64,000 nt of DNA from Vibrio caribbeanicus ATCC BAA-2122 (GTDB lineage: Bacteria; Pseudomonadota; Gammaproteobacteria; Enterobacterales; Vibrionaceae), in the NCBI RefSeq assembly GCF_000165125.1, contig NZ_AEIU01000063.1, positions 1 to 64,000 on the forward strand, read 5' to 3'. Shown one piece after another: positions 1 through 9,262 of this stretch. The notes beneath the pieces are model-generated. The model was not told where the DNA came from, ran no database searches, and saw only the letters and a list, made by a program, of their open reading frames with translations. Made by a program: the position numbers and the translations under genes. Positions within the stretch are counted from its first letter, which is position 1. Every line of letters begins with the position of its first letter.

Positions 1-20
1 TATTTTAATATCTGGTTTAA

Positions 21-50
21 AAAAAAGCCCAGCATTAGCTGGGCTTTTTT
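21..50 (-). terminator. Rho-independent terminator of flaC
   Basis: GCCCAGC and GCTGGGC pair around a short loop and are flanked by A and T runs on both sides. It would stop minus-strand flaC transcription and is symmetrical enough to work for the opposite strand too. Confidence 0.85.
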
Positions 51-92
51 GTAGTCATGACTTTAAAATGCATCGGAATAAAAATTATTCCT

Positions 93-1235
93 TTAGCCTA
101 AAAGCCCCAACGCTGAGTTGGGCGCTTGCTTTGCCTGCGCAAGAACAGAGCTTGATGCTTGCGTAAGGATTTGCGCTTTGGTAAGTGCCGTTGTTTCCTT
201 AGCAAAATCGGTATCTTTAATACGACTTTTAGAGGCATTGACATTTTCATCAATGTTTTCCAAGTTACTGATCGCATGACCGAATCTATTTTGGAATGCA
301 CCTATCTCGGCACGATGGCTATCTACAAATCTCAGAGCTGCATCAACAATTGCTACCGACTCTTGAGCACCGCCTACCGTTTTCACGTCGATAGTATCAA
401 CAGTAACCGCTTTTCTCGTATTTGTAAGATTAAGCTCAGTTGCGAGAGTACCACTAATACCAATAGCTTCAGCGTCTGTTACTTTGTTGTTATCAGTAAA
501 CAATTGTAGTACGCCACCTTCAGCGACGGACGCTTTTACCTTATCGGTTTGACCATTGATATAAGTAGCTACCTCTTCAATATCATCACCAACTTTGGCT
601 TCAATTTTAACTTGTTCAACCACCCCATTTAAATCCTTTATATCAAGGATTAATTCATTCTTAGTGTCTTCAACTGCCCAGTCTTTGCCTTTAGCATCCC
701 CAGCAGCATAAGTCCCACCTCCCATAAACTTATTATCACTGCGCATATTATTCAGAGTAAACATCACGGCCTCACCACTATCTGCACCGATCTGGAAGGC
801 TTTTGTTCCAAACGTGCCATTGAGTAGTTTATTTCCCCCGAATGACGTTGTTTCCGCGATACGGTTTAGCTCGTCATTTAACGCTGTTATTTCCTCTTGG
901 ATAGCAGTACGCTCAGACAGAGAGTTTGAGCCATTCGCCGATTGTAACGATAGGTCACGCATACGTTGCAAGATCGTCGTGGTCTCATTCATTGCCCCTT
1001 CCGATGTTTGAGCAATGGATATACCATCATTAGCATTTCTAACCGCGACACCTAAACCTCGGCTTTGAACCTGCAATCTATTTGATATTTGCAGGCCTGC
1101 TGCATCATCTTTCGCGCTGTTGATTTTAAAACCAGATGAAAGTCTTTCCATCGACGTTTGCTGAGCCGCCGACGCACTATTTAAATAACGTTGAGCCGTC
1201 ATAGCCGAAACGTTTGTATTTACATTAACCGCCAT
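93..1235 (-). CDS. flaC: polar flagellin, FlaC-type
   Basis: Flagellar filament subunit, exported by the flagellar type III apparatus and polymerised into the filament. The 380-residue product has the conserved D0/D1 flagellin N-terminus (begins [19 protein letters not shown], with [21 protein letters not shown] motif at about residues 33-53) and the matching C-terminal coiled region ending in a leucine-rich tail; the middle is variable. The ATG is preceded by AGGAG. It is the second of two tandem flagellin genes downstream of flgKL. Unlike its neighbour it has a sigma-28 promoter of its own, so it is expected to be a late (class IV) gene released when FlgM is exported. The symbol is by position and promoter type next to flaA, as in V. 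cholerae; paralogous Vibrio flagellins are hard to tell apart by eye. Confidence 0.9.
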   Translation of the reverse strand: MAVNVNTNVSAMTAQRYLNSASAAQQTSMERLSSGFKINSAKDDAAGLQISNRLQVQSRGLGVAVRNANDGISIAQTSEGAMNETTTILQRMRDLSLQSANGSNSLSERTAIQEEITALNDELNRIAETTSFGGNKLLNGTFGTKAFQIGADSGEAVMFTLNNMRSDNKFMGGGTYAAGDAKGKDWAVEDTKNELILDIKDLNGVVEQVKIEAKVGDDIEEVATYINGQTDKVKASVAEGGVLQLFTDNNKVTDAEAIGISGTLATELNLTNTRKAVTVDTIDVKTVGGAQESVAIVDAALRFVDSHRAEIGAFQNRFGHAISNLENIDENVNASKSRIKDTDFAKETTALTKAQILTQASSSVLAQAKQAPNSALGLLG

Positions 1236-1322
1236 AAGTGGTTCTCCTATTGATTTCCGTTGACCGGAGATTAAGGTTTCCGACGTCTCGGCAAACCAAT
1301 TAGTTCTCTCAAAGCAACCTTA

Positions 1323-1349
1323 TTAGCGACACTAGTTTGGTTAACTTTA
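1323..1349 (-). promoter_or_regulatory. sigma-28 (FliA) promoter of flaC
   Basis: Read on the minus strand: TAAAGTTA, an 11-nt spacer, GTCGCTAA. This is 7/8 and 6/8 to the TAAAGTTT-N11-GCCGATAA consensus with exact spacing. It lies about 90 nt upstream of the flaC ATG and downstream of the flaA terminator. Confidence 0.8.
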
Positions 1350-1506
1350 GAGATGAAAACGGAAATGAGAGTAAATACATGGAGAATAATTATTAGCTAG
1401 ACATAGCCCACAGTTCCGGGAGATACAGCTAAAGATATTCGATATACCGTCGATTGGAGCACTTTGCAAATATTGATTAAACAAGCTAAATTATTTTTGT
1501 GAGAGG

Positions 1507-1542
1507 AAAAAAAGCCCCTTTTCCTTTGAGAGAACCGGGGCT
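1507..1542 (-). terminator. probable terminator of flaA
   Basis: On the minus strand AGCCCC pairs with GGGGCT across an 18-nt interior that can pair partly, followed by a run of seven Ts. Confidence 0.65.
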
Positions 1543-1549
1543 ATTAGAT

Positions 1550-1594
1550 AGCCGAGGCCAATGGAGATCGAAGAGAAATGATCTTGGCCTGGCT
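1550..1594 (-). other. imperfect hairpin in flaA 3' untranslated region
   Basis: Three nested arm pairs: AGCC/GGCT, GGCCA/TGGCC and AGATC/GATCT, around a 10-nt loop. A second inverted repeat, AGAAGC/GCTTCT, sits at 1620-1643. Neither has a T-run, so neither is the terminator itself. Confidence 0.5.
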
Positions 1595-1706
1595 GTCCTG
1601 CTACATGAGTTTTACTGATAGAAGCGATTGTGAGAGAGCTTCTTTCAGGAACCCATGTTTGCCACATAACTTTTCCAGCCCTACGTCTAGGTCAACGCTG
1701 GGTAAG

Positions 1707-2852
1707 TTACGACTGCAATAATGTAATTGCAGAGCTGGGCAACTGTTTTGCTTGAGCAAGTATTGAAGTACCTGCTTGTTGCAATATCTGTGCTTTTGTC
1801 ATCGCTGTCGTTTCTTTTGCGAAATCCGTATCACGAATACGACTGTTAGATGCTTGTACATTTTCTTGAATGTTGGCCAAATTACTAATGCTATGGCTGA
1901 GTCTGTTTTGTTTGGCACCAAGGTCGGCGCGCTGAGAATCGACGTATTTAAGTGCCGCATCCACAATAGCAACGCCTCTTTGCGCACCACCCGCAGTTGT
2001 CACATCAATATTCTGAGGCGTGGTCAATGCTCCGGGTCCTCCAGTAAGTCCAAGTTCACCGGCAAGTGCTCCAGAAATAGTGAGATTTCCTTGTAAATTC
2101 GGTCCTGCGGCAAATATTTGCAGCCTACCTGCATCCACAGAAGCTTCAAGCTTATCTGTTTGACCATTAATGTAAGTGGCAAGTTCTTCTATATCGTCGC
2201 CTTTCTTTGCTTTGAGGTCGACCACAACATCTTCACCATCTTTGGTCTTGAATTCGAATTTGATATCATTGCCAGGCTCAGGAACCGACCAGTTCATATC
2301 TTTGGCATTGAGAGGATCAGCAATAAATAATTGACCACCCATTCTCGGTTCGTCAGCACGAACACTGGTCAAGGTCATCAGAATCGCTTCACCAGAGCTG
2401 GCACCAATTTGGAAAGCCGCCTCACCAAACTGACCATTGAGTAAACGTCTTCCACCAAAAGACGTTGTCTCAGCAATACGGTTTAGTTCATCTTGCAGCG
2501 CCATAACCTCTTCATTCAACGCAACTCGCTCTGAAAGGGAATTAGTGCCGTTGGCTGATTGTAAAGCGAGATCTCGGATACGCTGCAGGAGCTGAGTTGA
2601 CTCATTCATCGCACCTTCTGCCGTTTGTGAAATTGATATTCCATCATTCGCATTGCGCATGGCAACATCTAGCCCTCGGGACTGAGCAGTTAAGCGGTTA
2701 GATATTTGTAAACCAGCCGCATCGTCTTTAGCACTGTTAATACGTTGACCAGAAGAGAGACGCTCCATTGACGTAGTCAGCTCGTCTGTCGACTTATTTA
2801 AGTAACGCTGCGCAGTCAACGCTGAAACGTTTGTATTTACGTTAATGGTCAT
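1707..2852 (-). CDS. flaA: major polar flagellin, FlaA-type
   Basis: Flagellin of 381 residues from the ATG at 2852. The open frame extends 15 codons upstream, but the conserved flagellin start ([19 protein letters not shown]) and a good AGGAG site fix this ATG. It has the N-terminal [21 protein letters not shown] motif and conserved C-terminal helix ([21 protein letters not shown]), and is strongly similar to the downstream flagellin except in the central region. A sigma-54 promoter lies about 260 nt upstream. In V. cholerae the sigma-54/FlrC-dependent flagellin is FlaA, the subunit essential for filament formation, so this is the likely counterpart. It follows flgL, consistent with filament assembly on the hook-associated proteins. 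Confidence 0.9.
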   Translation of the reverse strand: MTINVNTNVSALTAQRYLNKSTDELTTSMERLSSGQRINSAKDDAAGLQISNRLTAQSRGLDVAMRNANDGISISQTAEGAMNESTQLLQRIRDLALQSANGTNSLSERVALNEEVMALQDELNRIAETTSFGGRRLLNGQFGEAAFQIGASSGEAILMTLTSVRADEPRMGGQLFIADPLNAKDMNWSVPEPGNDIKFEFKTKDGEDVVVDLKAKKGDDIEELATYINGQTDKLEASVDAGRLQIFAAGPNLQGNLTISGALAGELGLTGGPGALTTPQNIDVTTAGGAQRGVAIVDAALKYVDSQRADLGAKQNRLSHSISNLANIQENVQASNSRIRDTDFAKETTAMTKAQILQQAGTSILAQAKQLPSSAITLLQS

Positions 2853-2871
2853 AGTTTGCTCTCCTATTGAG

Positions 2872-2889
2872 TTCGCAAGCGCTTGCGAA
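2872..2889. repeat. 18-nt perfect palindrome in flaA leader
   Basis: TTCGCAAGC is followed directly by its reverse complement GCTTGCGAA. In the flaA mRNA it would form a 7-bp stem with a GCGC loop a few nucleotides upstream of the AGGAG ribosome-binding site. Confidence 0.6.
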
Positions 2890-3110
2890 GCGGCCAACTA
2901 TATCTCCTTTGAAATTGCTGACCGAAAGTGACTTGCTAAGTAGGCCTACTGTCTACTTAAAAACCAATTATTGTCTTAGCCATGTACAATCCAATTTGTA
3001 TGCCAACTTTTAACTCAATTAAAAAAAATAATAAAACAATTTAATTTCAATACTTTATATGACTTCTATATAAAAAAAGATGCATGGGCAATTTGTGTAT
3101 AAATTAATCG

Positions 3111-3125
3111 GCAACTCTATTGCCA
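3111..3125 (-). promoter_or_regulatory. sigma-54 promoter of flaA
   Basis: Minus strand reads TGGCAATAGAGTTGC: GG and GC are separated by exactly 10 nt (the -24/-12 elements). Two further TTGCC copies on the plus strand lie at 3130 and 3141, one helical turn apart. Confidence 0.8.
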
Positions 3126-3204
3126 CTTTTTGCCATCTTTTTGCCTCTTATAAAAATTCAATTTTCTCCCTCGCACATATGGCATCGCTCATAAGGCATT
3201 AAGG

Positions 3205-4398
3205 CTAGATGTAATTGAACAGGGTAAGATCTTTTGTTTTACCAAACGCTTGCTGAGAAGCTTCTAAAGCTCTTGAATTTTCGCTAAATTCAATAATCGC
3301 TTCTGCATAATCGAGATCTTCAAAGATGCTCTTAGATTTTGCTAACGTCATATTAAAATCATCATGCTGCGCTTCTTGAATATCAAGAGTGCTCAATCGC
3401 GAACCAACATCAGTGCGAGCCTTATTCAAGTGAACAAATGCATTATGAAATTCTTCGGTCACCTGATGAAGCTGAGCGGTATTAGAACCATCTGATACTG
3501 ACCCTTCCGCGTACTCCATAGACTCACGAAACGACTCAAAGATACTGTAGGTTTTGCGTGGCTCTAACGTGATTTGATCGCCTTTTGTGATTTGTCCTTT
3601 GACTTGAATAGACACATCGCCAAATTGAATACCTATCGAAGGGTCAAAAGTATCGGCTTGAACCACCGCACCATCTTTTTCCAATTGGTAACCAAACTTG
3701 CCACTGGGCATCTCAACAAAAGTTACGTTGTATATCGATTGATCGTTTGGGTTAGAATTGGTCGCTTTTTCAAGTAGAAGCTCTGACTCAATTTGAAGAT
3801 TGTATAAAGGTTTATAATCACCAAAAGGGTTATCAATCTCCATAAATAAAAGGCTGCCTGGATCGTTCATTGGAACAACTAAACTACTTGATATTCTCAT
3901 TTTCCGCTGATAATCATCCCCTGCATAAGAGACATCATTATCTTTGTTGCGGAAAAAGGGCTGGTTTTTAGGTTTTGTGCCAGCAAAAATATAATTGCCC
4001 GTTTCATCTTGAATGTTGACAAGGTTGAGAAAGTTATTCGCAATCTCTTTAATCTCACGTTGCTTTGCAAGTCTGTCTTCAGGAGACAAAGCACCATTAA
4101 TCATTTCCATTACTGTCCGCTTAGCGTCATCAACATAAGACTCTGCATTAGAAATGACGACCTCCTCGTGTTCTAAACGGTTACGAGTTAAACCTATAGC
4201 GTCTGTATATTGACGTAACTGCTCTTTTTGTTGACCAATGTTTTGGATATAGTGAGTCGCGAGAGGCTCATCACTAGCCTTTAAAAGTTTTTTACCCGAT
4301 GCGAGTTGGGCTTGATTATGATGCACTTTAGACTCAGTGCGGCGTAGATCATTTTGCACTGATTGGTAGTTATGAAAACTTGCTATTCTGTTCAACAT
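3205..4398 (-). CDS. flgL: flagellar hook-associated protein 3 (hook-filament junction)
   Basis: FlgL joins hook to filament together with FlgK and is exported through the flagellum. The 397-residue product starts MLNRIASFHNYQSVQNDLRR and has flagellin-like terminal helices: an N-terminal segment with QLASGKKLLKASDEPLATHY (about residues 31-50) and a C-terminal LDYAEAIIEFSENSRALEASQQAF segment near residues 365-388. It begins 10 nt after the stop of flgK and shares its sigma-54 promoter. Length matches Vibrio FlgL (longer than the enterobacterial protein because of a larger middle domain). No defect seen. Confidence 0.93.
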   Translation of the reverse strand: MLNRIASFHNYQSVQNDLRRTESKVHHNQAQLASGKKLLKASDEPLATHYIQNIGQQKEQLRQYTDAIGLTRNRLEHEEVVISNAESYVDDAKRTVMEMINGALSPEDRLAKQREIKEIANNFLNLVNIQDETGNYIFAGTKPKNQPFFRNKDNDVSYAGDDYQRKMRISSSLVVPMNDPGSLLFMEIDNPFGDYKPLYNLQIESELLLEKATNSNPNDQSIYNVTFVEMPSGKFGYQLEKDGAVVQADTFDPSIGIQFGDVSIQVKGQITKGDQITLEPRKTYSIFESFRESMEYAEGSVSDGSNTAQLHQVTEEFHNAFVHLNKARTDVGSRLSTLDIQEAQHDDFNMTLAKSKSIFEDLDYAEAIIEFSENSRALEASQQAFGKTKDLTLFNYI

Positions 4399-4408
4399 AT
4401 CTATTACC

Positions 4409-6283
4409 TCACCTTAGTGCCAAGATAGCGTTGAACGTATCATTTGAGGCTTGCATGATTCTTGATGAAGCCATATACGCTTGCTGAAATTTCATCATAT
4501 TCGCTGCTTCTTCATCCAAGTTCACCCCGGATATTGAGGCAACACGCTCTTGGGCCGCTTCTTTTTCAAGCCTCGAAACATCGGTAAGTCGAGATGCCGT
4601 TGACATTTGCAAGCCAACATCTGTATTTAAGTTATGAAAAATATCCAAAACCGTCGATTCCCCATTATTGAGAACCTTATCTGTCTGAATATCTTGCATT
4701 TTTAATAGATTGCCGTTGTCACCCTCTGAAGGAACCAGATTGGCAGAAAACTTATCGTTAGGTAATGCACCAGGTCCAATAACAAAAGAAGTACCTTGTA
4801 CTGTAATGGGCCCTGAGGGTGGATAAGGCTGAGGTGCTAATAACACTTTTCCGTTAGTGTCAGTGACAGCGAACTCATTTCCTGTCGGCGATACAATAAC
4901 TTCAAATTCTTTGAGAGCACCAACCTGGCTGATCTCAAACTTCGCAGTCCCTTGTGCAAACGTCGTCGAGGCCTCATAGCTTTGAGCGGCAATATCCCTG
5001 GCATCGTTTGTCTCAACTTTCATTTGTGCCGAGCCATTTCTGGTCGGCCGTATCATGACACGTTCACCATCGGCTAAATTTTGCCGAATATCAATTCGAA
5101 TACCATCCAATGCAATCGCGTTGTTTATGACTGGAACAGTGAAAGGCTCTCCAGATGGCCGAGTAACATAATAATTGCCTCCCACGTATTGCAGAGAATA
5201 TTCTCCCCCTTTCAACTGGCTGATATCTTCGACATACACAGCTAAATCAGCTGTCGAATCAGATGCTGTGACAACCCTAGACTTTGCAACAATATCAGAA
5301 TTAAAGTCAGTAAACATCAATCCACCAACGTTACCATTAAGGTCTAGACCTTGAGATTGGAGTTTGTTTACTTGCAATGAAAAAGTAGTGGCAAGGCGTC
5401 CTAGCTCGTCCATAAGTTGAGGTATTTTCTCATCACGCATTGAAAGAATTGCGCTGAACTTCCCATCAATATCTCTGGTGGTGATCGCTTTTAGGCCCTT
5501 ACCCTCTTTCATCGCCAAGCGATGCTGGTGCACATCCGGGTAACCATCAATCGTTCTCAACTCGCTCGCTTCAGTACCGGAAACCAAAGTATGCCCATTG
5601 CCAATATGGACATTAAATCCTTCCTTGTTTTTACGCTGTGTAACGGTGACTTTGGTATATTCCGATAGCTCCGCAATCAGTTTTTCATGTGTGTCCATGA
5701 GGTCATTATGTGGAGCATGGGTTCGCATCATTAGTCTGTGTAAATCTCGAATTTCAATACCAATCTGATTGACTCGCTCAACAGCAAGATCGAGCTGTTT
5801 GTTGGCAATATCCGCTTGAGTCCGAATTGTTTCATGTACATCATTCATGTTCTGTGCGATTAACTTAGCTTTTTCTAAGACAACCTCGCGTGCACCAACG
5901 TCATTAGGGCTATCAGCAAGCGACTTAACTGCATCAAACCATTCATTTAAATTTTCTGGAATTTTTTTTGAAGAGATAGATGACAACATGCTTGAGAGCA
6001 TATCTAAGTTAGTTTCATCATCCATCTTACGAGCATAGTTTGTCGTAGAAACATTTAACTCGCTAACGGCAAACTGATCCCATGAGCGGCGAACTTTTTC
6101 CACATGGACACCCATGCCATATGTCTGCCCACTATGGTAGCGTGGCGTCTCGGTCGCTTGAATGACAGACTGGCGGCTATAACCGTCAGTATTGACATTA
6201 GAGATATTATGACCAGTTGTATTTAACTGTTTCTGTGCCGTGAGTACACTTTGTGAACCAAGGGTAAGAAGATCAGACGACAT
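4409..6283 (-). CDS. flgK: flagellar hook-associated protein 1
   Basis: FlgK is the first junction protein placed on the distal hook. The 624-residue protein starts MSSDLLTLGSQSVLTAQKQL; the open frame extends five codons upstream to a TTG, but the ATG at 6283 has a G-rich ribosome-binding site and the conserved N-terminus. Typical axial-protein motifs are visible: NTTGHNISNVNTDGYSRQ near residues 20-38, and at the C-terminus SGVNLDEEAANMMKFQQAY, the signature of FlgK/FlgG-type proteins. First gene of the flgKL operon, with a sigma-54 promoter 56-70 nt upstream. Confidence 0.94.
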   Translation of the reverse strand: MSSDLLTLGSQSVLTAQKQLNTTGHNISNVNTDGYSRQSVIQATETPRYHSGQTYGMGVHVEKVRRSWDQFAVSELNVSTTNYARKMDDETNLDMLSSMLSSISSKKIPENLNEWFDAVKSLADSPNDVGAREVVLEKAKLIAQNMNDVHETIRTQADIANKQLDLAVERVNQIGIEIRDLHRLMMRTHAPHNDLMDTHEKLIAELSEYTKVTVTQRKNKEGFNVHIGNGHTLVSGTEASELRTIDGYPDVHQHRLAMKEGKGLKAITTRDIDGKFSAILSMRDEKIPQLMDELGRLATTFSLQVNKLQSQGLDLNGNVGGLMFTDFNSDIVAKSRVVTASDSTADLAVYVEDISQLKGGEYSLQYVGGNYYVTRPSGEPFTVPVINNAIALDGIRIDIRQNLADGERVMIRPTRNGSAQMKVETNDARDIAAQSYEASTTFAQGTAKFEISQVGALKEFEVIVSPTGNEFAVTDTNGKVLLAPQPYPPSGPITVQGTSFVIGPGALPNDKFSANLVPSEGDNGNLLKMQDIQTDKVLNNGESTVLDIFHNLNTDVGLQMSTASRLTDVSRLEKEAAQERVASISGVNLDEEAANMMKFQQAYMASSRIMQASNDTFNAILALR

Positions 6284-6338
6284 AATGCCCCCAAACAAAA
6301 ACTAACATTCAGCATTAACTGAGTTATTTTATAAGGAA

Positions 6339-6353
6339 GCAAGTTACATGCCA
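6339..6353 (-). promoter_or_regulatory. sigma-54 promoter of flgKL
   Basis: Minus strand reads TGGCATGTAACTTGC, a full match to the GG-N10-GC pattern, inside the 105-nt flgJ-flgK gap. Confidence 0.85.
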
Positions 6354-6388
6354 CAATTAAGAGAAGAGGGGGTAATTGCGATAGAATA

Positions 6389-7312
6389 TTACATTGTATC
6401 GATTTTTTCTTTTACTATGAGAATTTTATCGGCATAGTTTGGATCGGTTGCATAGCCAGCTTTATGGATACCACGAATAAAGTTCTCGTTATCTCCACCA
6501 TGAGCAAGTGCATTTGAATAACGTGGATTTTCGGTAAGGAACCGAACATAATCATCAAAACTTTGTGCATAACTTGAGTAAGAACGGAAAGCTGCGCTCT
6601 CTCTGACTGGGACGCCATCATGATACTCTAGGGTTTGAGTTCTGACCTTTTCCCCTTTCCAAGTATTGCCCGCCTTAATATTGAAGAGGTTGTTAGAGTT
6701 CTGCTCTCCTTTAGAAACCATCTTTTGTCCCCACCCGGTTTCTAATGCAGCTTGAGCCAGAATGAGGGATGAATCCACTCCGAGCGCTCGTGCGGCTTTT
6801 TCCGCATAAGGCTTCATAGACATAACAAAGCTCTCAGGTGAATCAAACTCCATTTCCTTGAATGGTTCTGATATCTCTTTTGCATTTACTGGTTGTTGCG
6901 GCAAGTTATTGTTCACAGTTCGAGCTCGGTCAATTTTTTCCATGATTGCTTCAAAATCAGCATCTTTGGATTGTATCGATTTCTCTGCATTTTGGTTTGA
7001 GGCTAACTGAGCCACAATCATGTCGGCAAGACCGAGAGAACCTGATGCACTGAGTTCGCTTGCCATCTGTTCATCTGTCATCTGGCGATAAAACTGCTGG
7101 TTCTGACTATCCATCAAACCAGACTCAAATGTCGCATTCGCGTCACGCATCGACTTAAATAACATCGAAGTAAATATCGCTTCAAATTGTTTGGCGGCAG
7201 CAGTTAAAGCCTCTTTTTGATGTTCGTCATTATTGTCTACCGCTTTTTGACGCAGCTTATCTAGGCTAGAAAGATCATGGATAAAACCTATATCGTTACC
7301 ATTATTTATCAT
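6389..7312 (-). CDS. flgJ: flagellar rod assembly protein / peptidoglycan hydrolase
   Basis: FlgJ caps the growing rod and opens the peptidoglycan. The 307-residue product has an N-terminal rod-binding domain (KQFEAIFTSMLFKSMRDA, about residues 41-58) and a C-terminal glucosaminidase domain (about 165-300) with the likely catalytic glutamate in AALETGWGQ at residue 191. This two-domain form is the gamma-proteobacterial type. It lies 11 nt after flgI, last gene of the flgFGHIJ run, and is separated from flgK by a sigma-54 promoter. Confidence 0.93.
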   Translation of the reverse strand: MINNGNDIGFIHDLSSLDKLRQKAVDNNDEHQKEALTAAAKQFEAIFTSMLFKSMRDANATFESGLMDSQNQQFYRQMTDEQMASELSASGSLGLADMIVAQLASNQNAEKSIQSKDADFEAIMEKIDRARTVNNNLPQQPVNAKEISEPFKEMEFDSPESFVMSMKPYAEKAARALGVDSSLILAQAALETGWGQKMVSKGEQNSNNLFNIKAGNTWKGEKVRTQTLEYHDGVPVRESAAFRSYSSYAQSFDDYVRFLTENPRYSNALAHGGDNENFIRGIHKAGYATDPNYADKILIVKEKIDTM

Positions 7313-7323
7313 AACAAACGCTC

Positions 7324-8424
7324 CTAGATAATAATTAACTGACCTTCAATGGCCCCTGCTTGTTCCAAAGCTTGTAGAATTGCCATCAAGTCAGAGGGAG
7401 CCGCGCCAATTTCATTTACTGCACTCACGAGATCATTGAGGGTTAGTCCCGTATTAAACTTAAACATCTTACCTTTTTTCTCTGTTACCTCAATATCTGT
7501 ATCAGGAACAACGGCTGTATCGCCACCACCCAGAGCATTAGGCTGACTGACATTAAGGTTTTCTTTAATAGTAATCGTCATACCACCGTGAGTTACGGCG
7601 GTAGGTTTAAGTCTTACATGCTGCCCAACAATTATCGTCCCAGTCCTCGAATTAACAATTATCTTGGCTGCGCCATTTGCTGGCTGAAACTCCAAATTCT
7701 CAATTGCTGATAAAAAGGCCACACGCTGAGTTAAATCCCTGGGAGCTCTTACTTTTACTGACGTTGCATCAAGAGCAGACGCCATTTGAGGCCCAAGAAA
7801 GTTATTGACCGTATCCGCCATTCGTTGTGCGGTGGTGAAGTCTGAATCGAGAAGATTAAACGTAATGTAGTCCCCTCGAGAAAATGGACTAGGTATCTCT
7901 CGTTCAACGATAGCGCCATTTGATATTATGCCAGCAGCAGGGTTGTTACCTACAATTTTTGAGCCGTCGGCTCCAGTGGCACTGAAACCACTAACCACCA
8001 AGTTACCTTGTGCTACGGCATAAATTTGACCATCGAGACCTTTAAGCATCGTTTGCATTAATGTCCCACCACGAAGGCTTTTGGCAGAGCCAATTGATGA
8101 AATGGTAACATCCAATCTCTGGCCTTGTTTAGTAAAAGCTGGTAATTCTGCTGTCACCATAACCGCAGCAATATTCTTACTTTTAGGTTTGGTGCCAGCA
8201 GGTAACTGAATACCAAAGCTTTGTAGCATTGCAATAAAGCTCTGATCGGTAAATGGTGTAGACTCACCAGACCCTGGTAGGCCTGTAACTAGGCCATATC
8301 CAATAAGTTGGTTATCTCTTACACCAGCAACCCTTGAAACATCTTTAATTCGAGCTGCTTCTGCAAGGACAGGGAAAAGCATCACATGAACCAATATAAC
8401 TAATAGACTTCTCATAACTTTCAC
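7324..8424 (-). CDS. flgI: flagellar P-ring protein
   Basis: FlgI forms the periplasmic P ring around the rod, in the peptidoglycan layer. The 366-residue precursor has a Sec signal peptide (hydrophobic residues 5-20, cleavage after AEA near residue 23) and the family start of the mature chain, [22 protein letters not shown]. Full-length with conserved C-terminus ([22 protein letters not shown]). It sits between flgH and flgJ. P-ring assembly in other bacteria requires the chaperone FlgA, whose gene in this window is frame-shifted. Confidence 0.95.
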   Translation of the reverse strand: MKVMRSLLVILVHVMLFPVLAEAARIKDVSRVAGVRDNQLIGYGLVTGLPGSGESTPFTDQSFIAMLQSFGIQLPAGTKPKSKNIAAVMVTAELPAFTKQGQRLDVTISSIGSAKSLRGGTLMQTMLKGLDGQIYAVAQGNLVVSGFSATGADGSKIVGNNPAAGIISNGAIVEREIPSPFSRGDYITFNLLDSDFTTAQRMADTVNNFLGPQMASALDATSVKVRAPRDLTQRVAFLSAIENLEFQPANGAAKIIVNSRTGTIIVGQHVRLKPTAVTHGGMTITIKENLNVSQPNALGGGDTAVVPDTDIEVTEKKGKMFKFNTGLTLNDLVSAVNEIGAAPSDLMAILQALEQAGAIEGQLIII

Positions 8425-8461
8425 CCTGCATCACATATTACTGCATTTTATTTAGCTAGCT

Positions 8462-9241
8462 TTAAAGTGCCACATTAAAGAATCGAGCCAAAAACCCGGG
8501 TTCTTGCATATCTTGCTGATTGCCTGTTCCCGAATATTGAATTCTGGCATTGGAAATGCGATTTGACGCGATTGTATTGTCAGAGGTGATGTCATCTGAG
8601 CGAATCGTACCGCTAAGACGAATATATTCATCACCAGTATTAAGCGTTAACCATTTTTCTCCACGAATAACCAAATTACCATTGGCCAATACTTCAATCA
8701 CTTCAACAGTTATTGACCCCGACAAACTATTACTTTGATTCGCGGCTGCACTTCCTGTAAACGAATTATCGTTACTCAATTCGTAGGAAAAATTATATTC
8801 GCCTATGCTGAGTTCTTGTCCACCCACCGAGAGTGGGTCCATTGAAGCTGCATTATTTTTGGATAAGTCGGCATCAGAGCTTTTCGCTGCTTTAGTGCTT
8901 TCATTTAACGTCACCGTGATAATGTCTCCGATGCCTCGGGGTTTGGAGTCATCATATAGGCTTGAGGCACTAACTGTATTAAATAGAGACCCTGTCTCAG
9001 CAGCGTAATGTTGTGGCTTGTGCTTGGGATGAATAGGTGCCCATGATGGATCGTCGGGAATAGGATCAGAACGACCTCTCAATGTATCAAGAATACCAGA
9101 GCTATTCTCATCTAGCTTGTCTCCTTCCACAGCATCTATTGTTGTTGTCCCTGCCTCAATATCTGGCGTATCAATAGGTGGCGGTAAAAAAGAACAGCCC
9201 GACAAGATAGTAACGAAAAAAATTACAAATAATCGTTTCAT
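8462..9241 (-). CDS. flgH: flagellar L-ring lipoprotein
   Basis: FlgH makes the outer-membrane L ring. The ATG at 9241 gives 259 residues; the frame continues two codons upstream to a TTG, but AGG at the right spacing favours the ATG. A lipoprotein signal peptide ends in LSGC (lipidated cysteine near residue 16). Conserved L-ring segments include [20 protein letters not shown] and [14 protein letters not shown]. Follows flgG by about 20 nt in the flgFGHIJ operon. Confidence 0.94.
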   Translation of the reverse strand: MKRLFVIFFVTILSGCSFLPPPIDTPDIEAGTTTIDAVEGDKLDENSSGILDTLRGRSDPIPDDPSWAPIHPKHKPQHYAAETGSLFNTVSASSLYDDSKPRGIGDIITVTLNESTKAAKSSDADLSKNNAASMDPLSVGGQELSIGEYNFSYELSNDNSFTGSAAANQSNSLSGSITVEVIEVLANGNLVIRGEKWLTLNTGDEYIRLSGTIRSDDITSDNTIASNRISNARIQYSGTGNQQDMQEPGFLARFFNVAL

Positions 9242-9262
9242 ACACAAAACCTACCACAGCAA

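Larger units (their letters stand above)
1236..1706. other. flaA-flaC intergenic region (471 nt)
   Basis: Non-coding. On the minus strand it holds, in order, the structured 3' region of flaA (1550-1643), the flaA terminator (1507-1542), about 150 nt with no recognised feature, the sigma-28 promoter of flaC and the flaC leader. Confidence 0.7.
2853..3204. other. flgL-flaA intergenic region (352 nt)
   Basis: Non-coding. Contains the flaA sigma-54 promoter (3111-3125), a long AT-rich leader, a 12-nt palindrome AGTAGGCCTACT at 2939-2950 inside a larger TAAGTAG/CTACTTA inverted repeat (2937-2959), and the 2872-2889 hairpin. In V. cholerae flaA the FlrC enhancer sites lie downstream of the transcription start, which would give a job to such a long leader. 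Confidence 0.6.

Noticed and set aside
2990-3004. Second possible sigma-54 promoter for flaA (TGGCATACAAATTGG, minus strand)
   Set aside because: The invariant -12 GC is GG here, while 3111-3125 is a full match.
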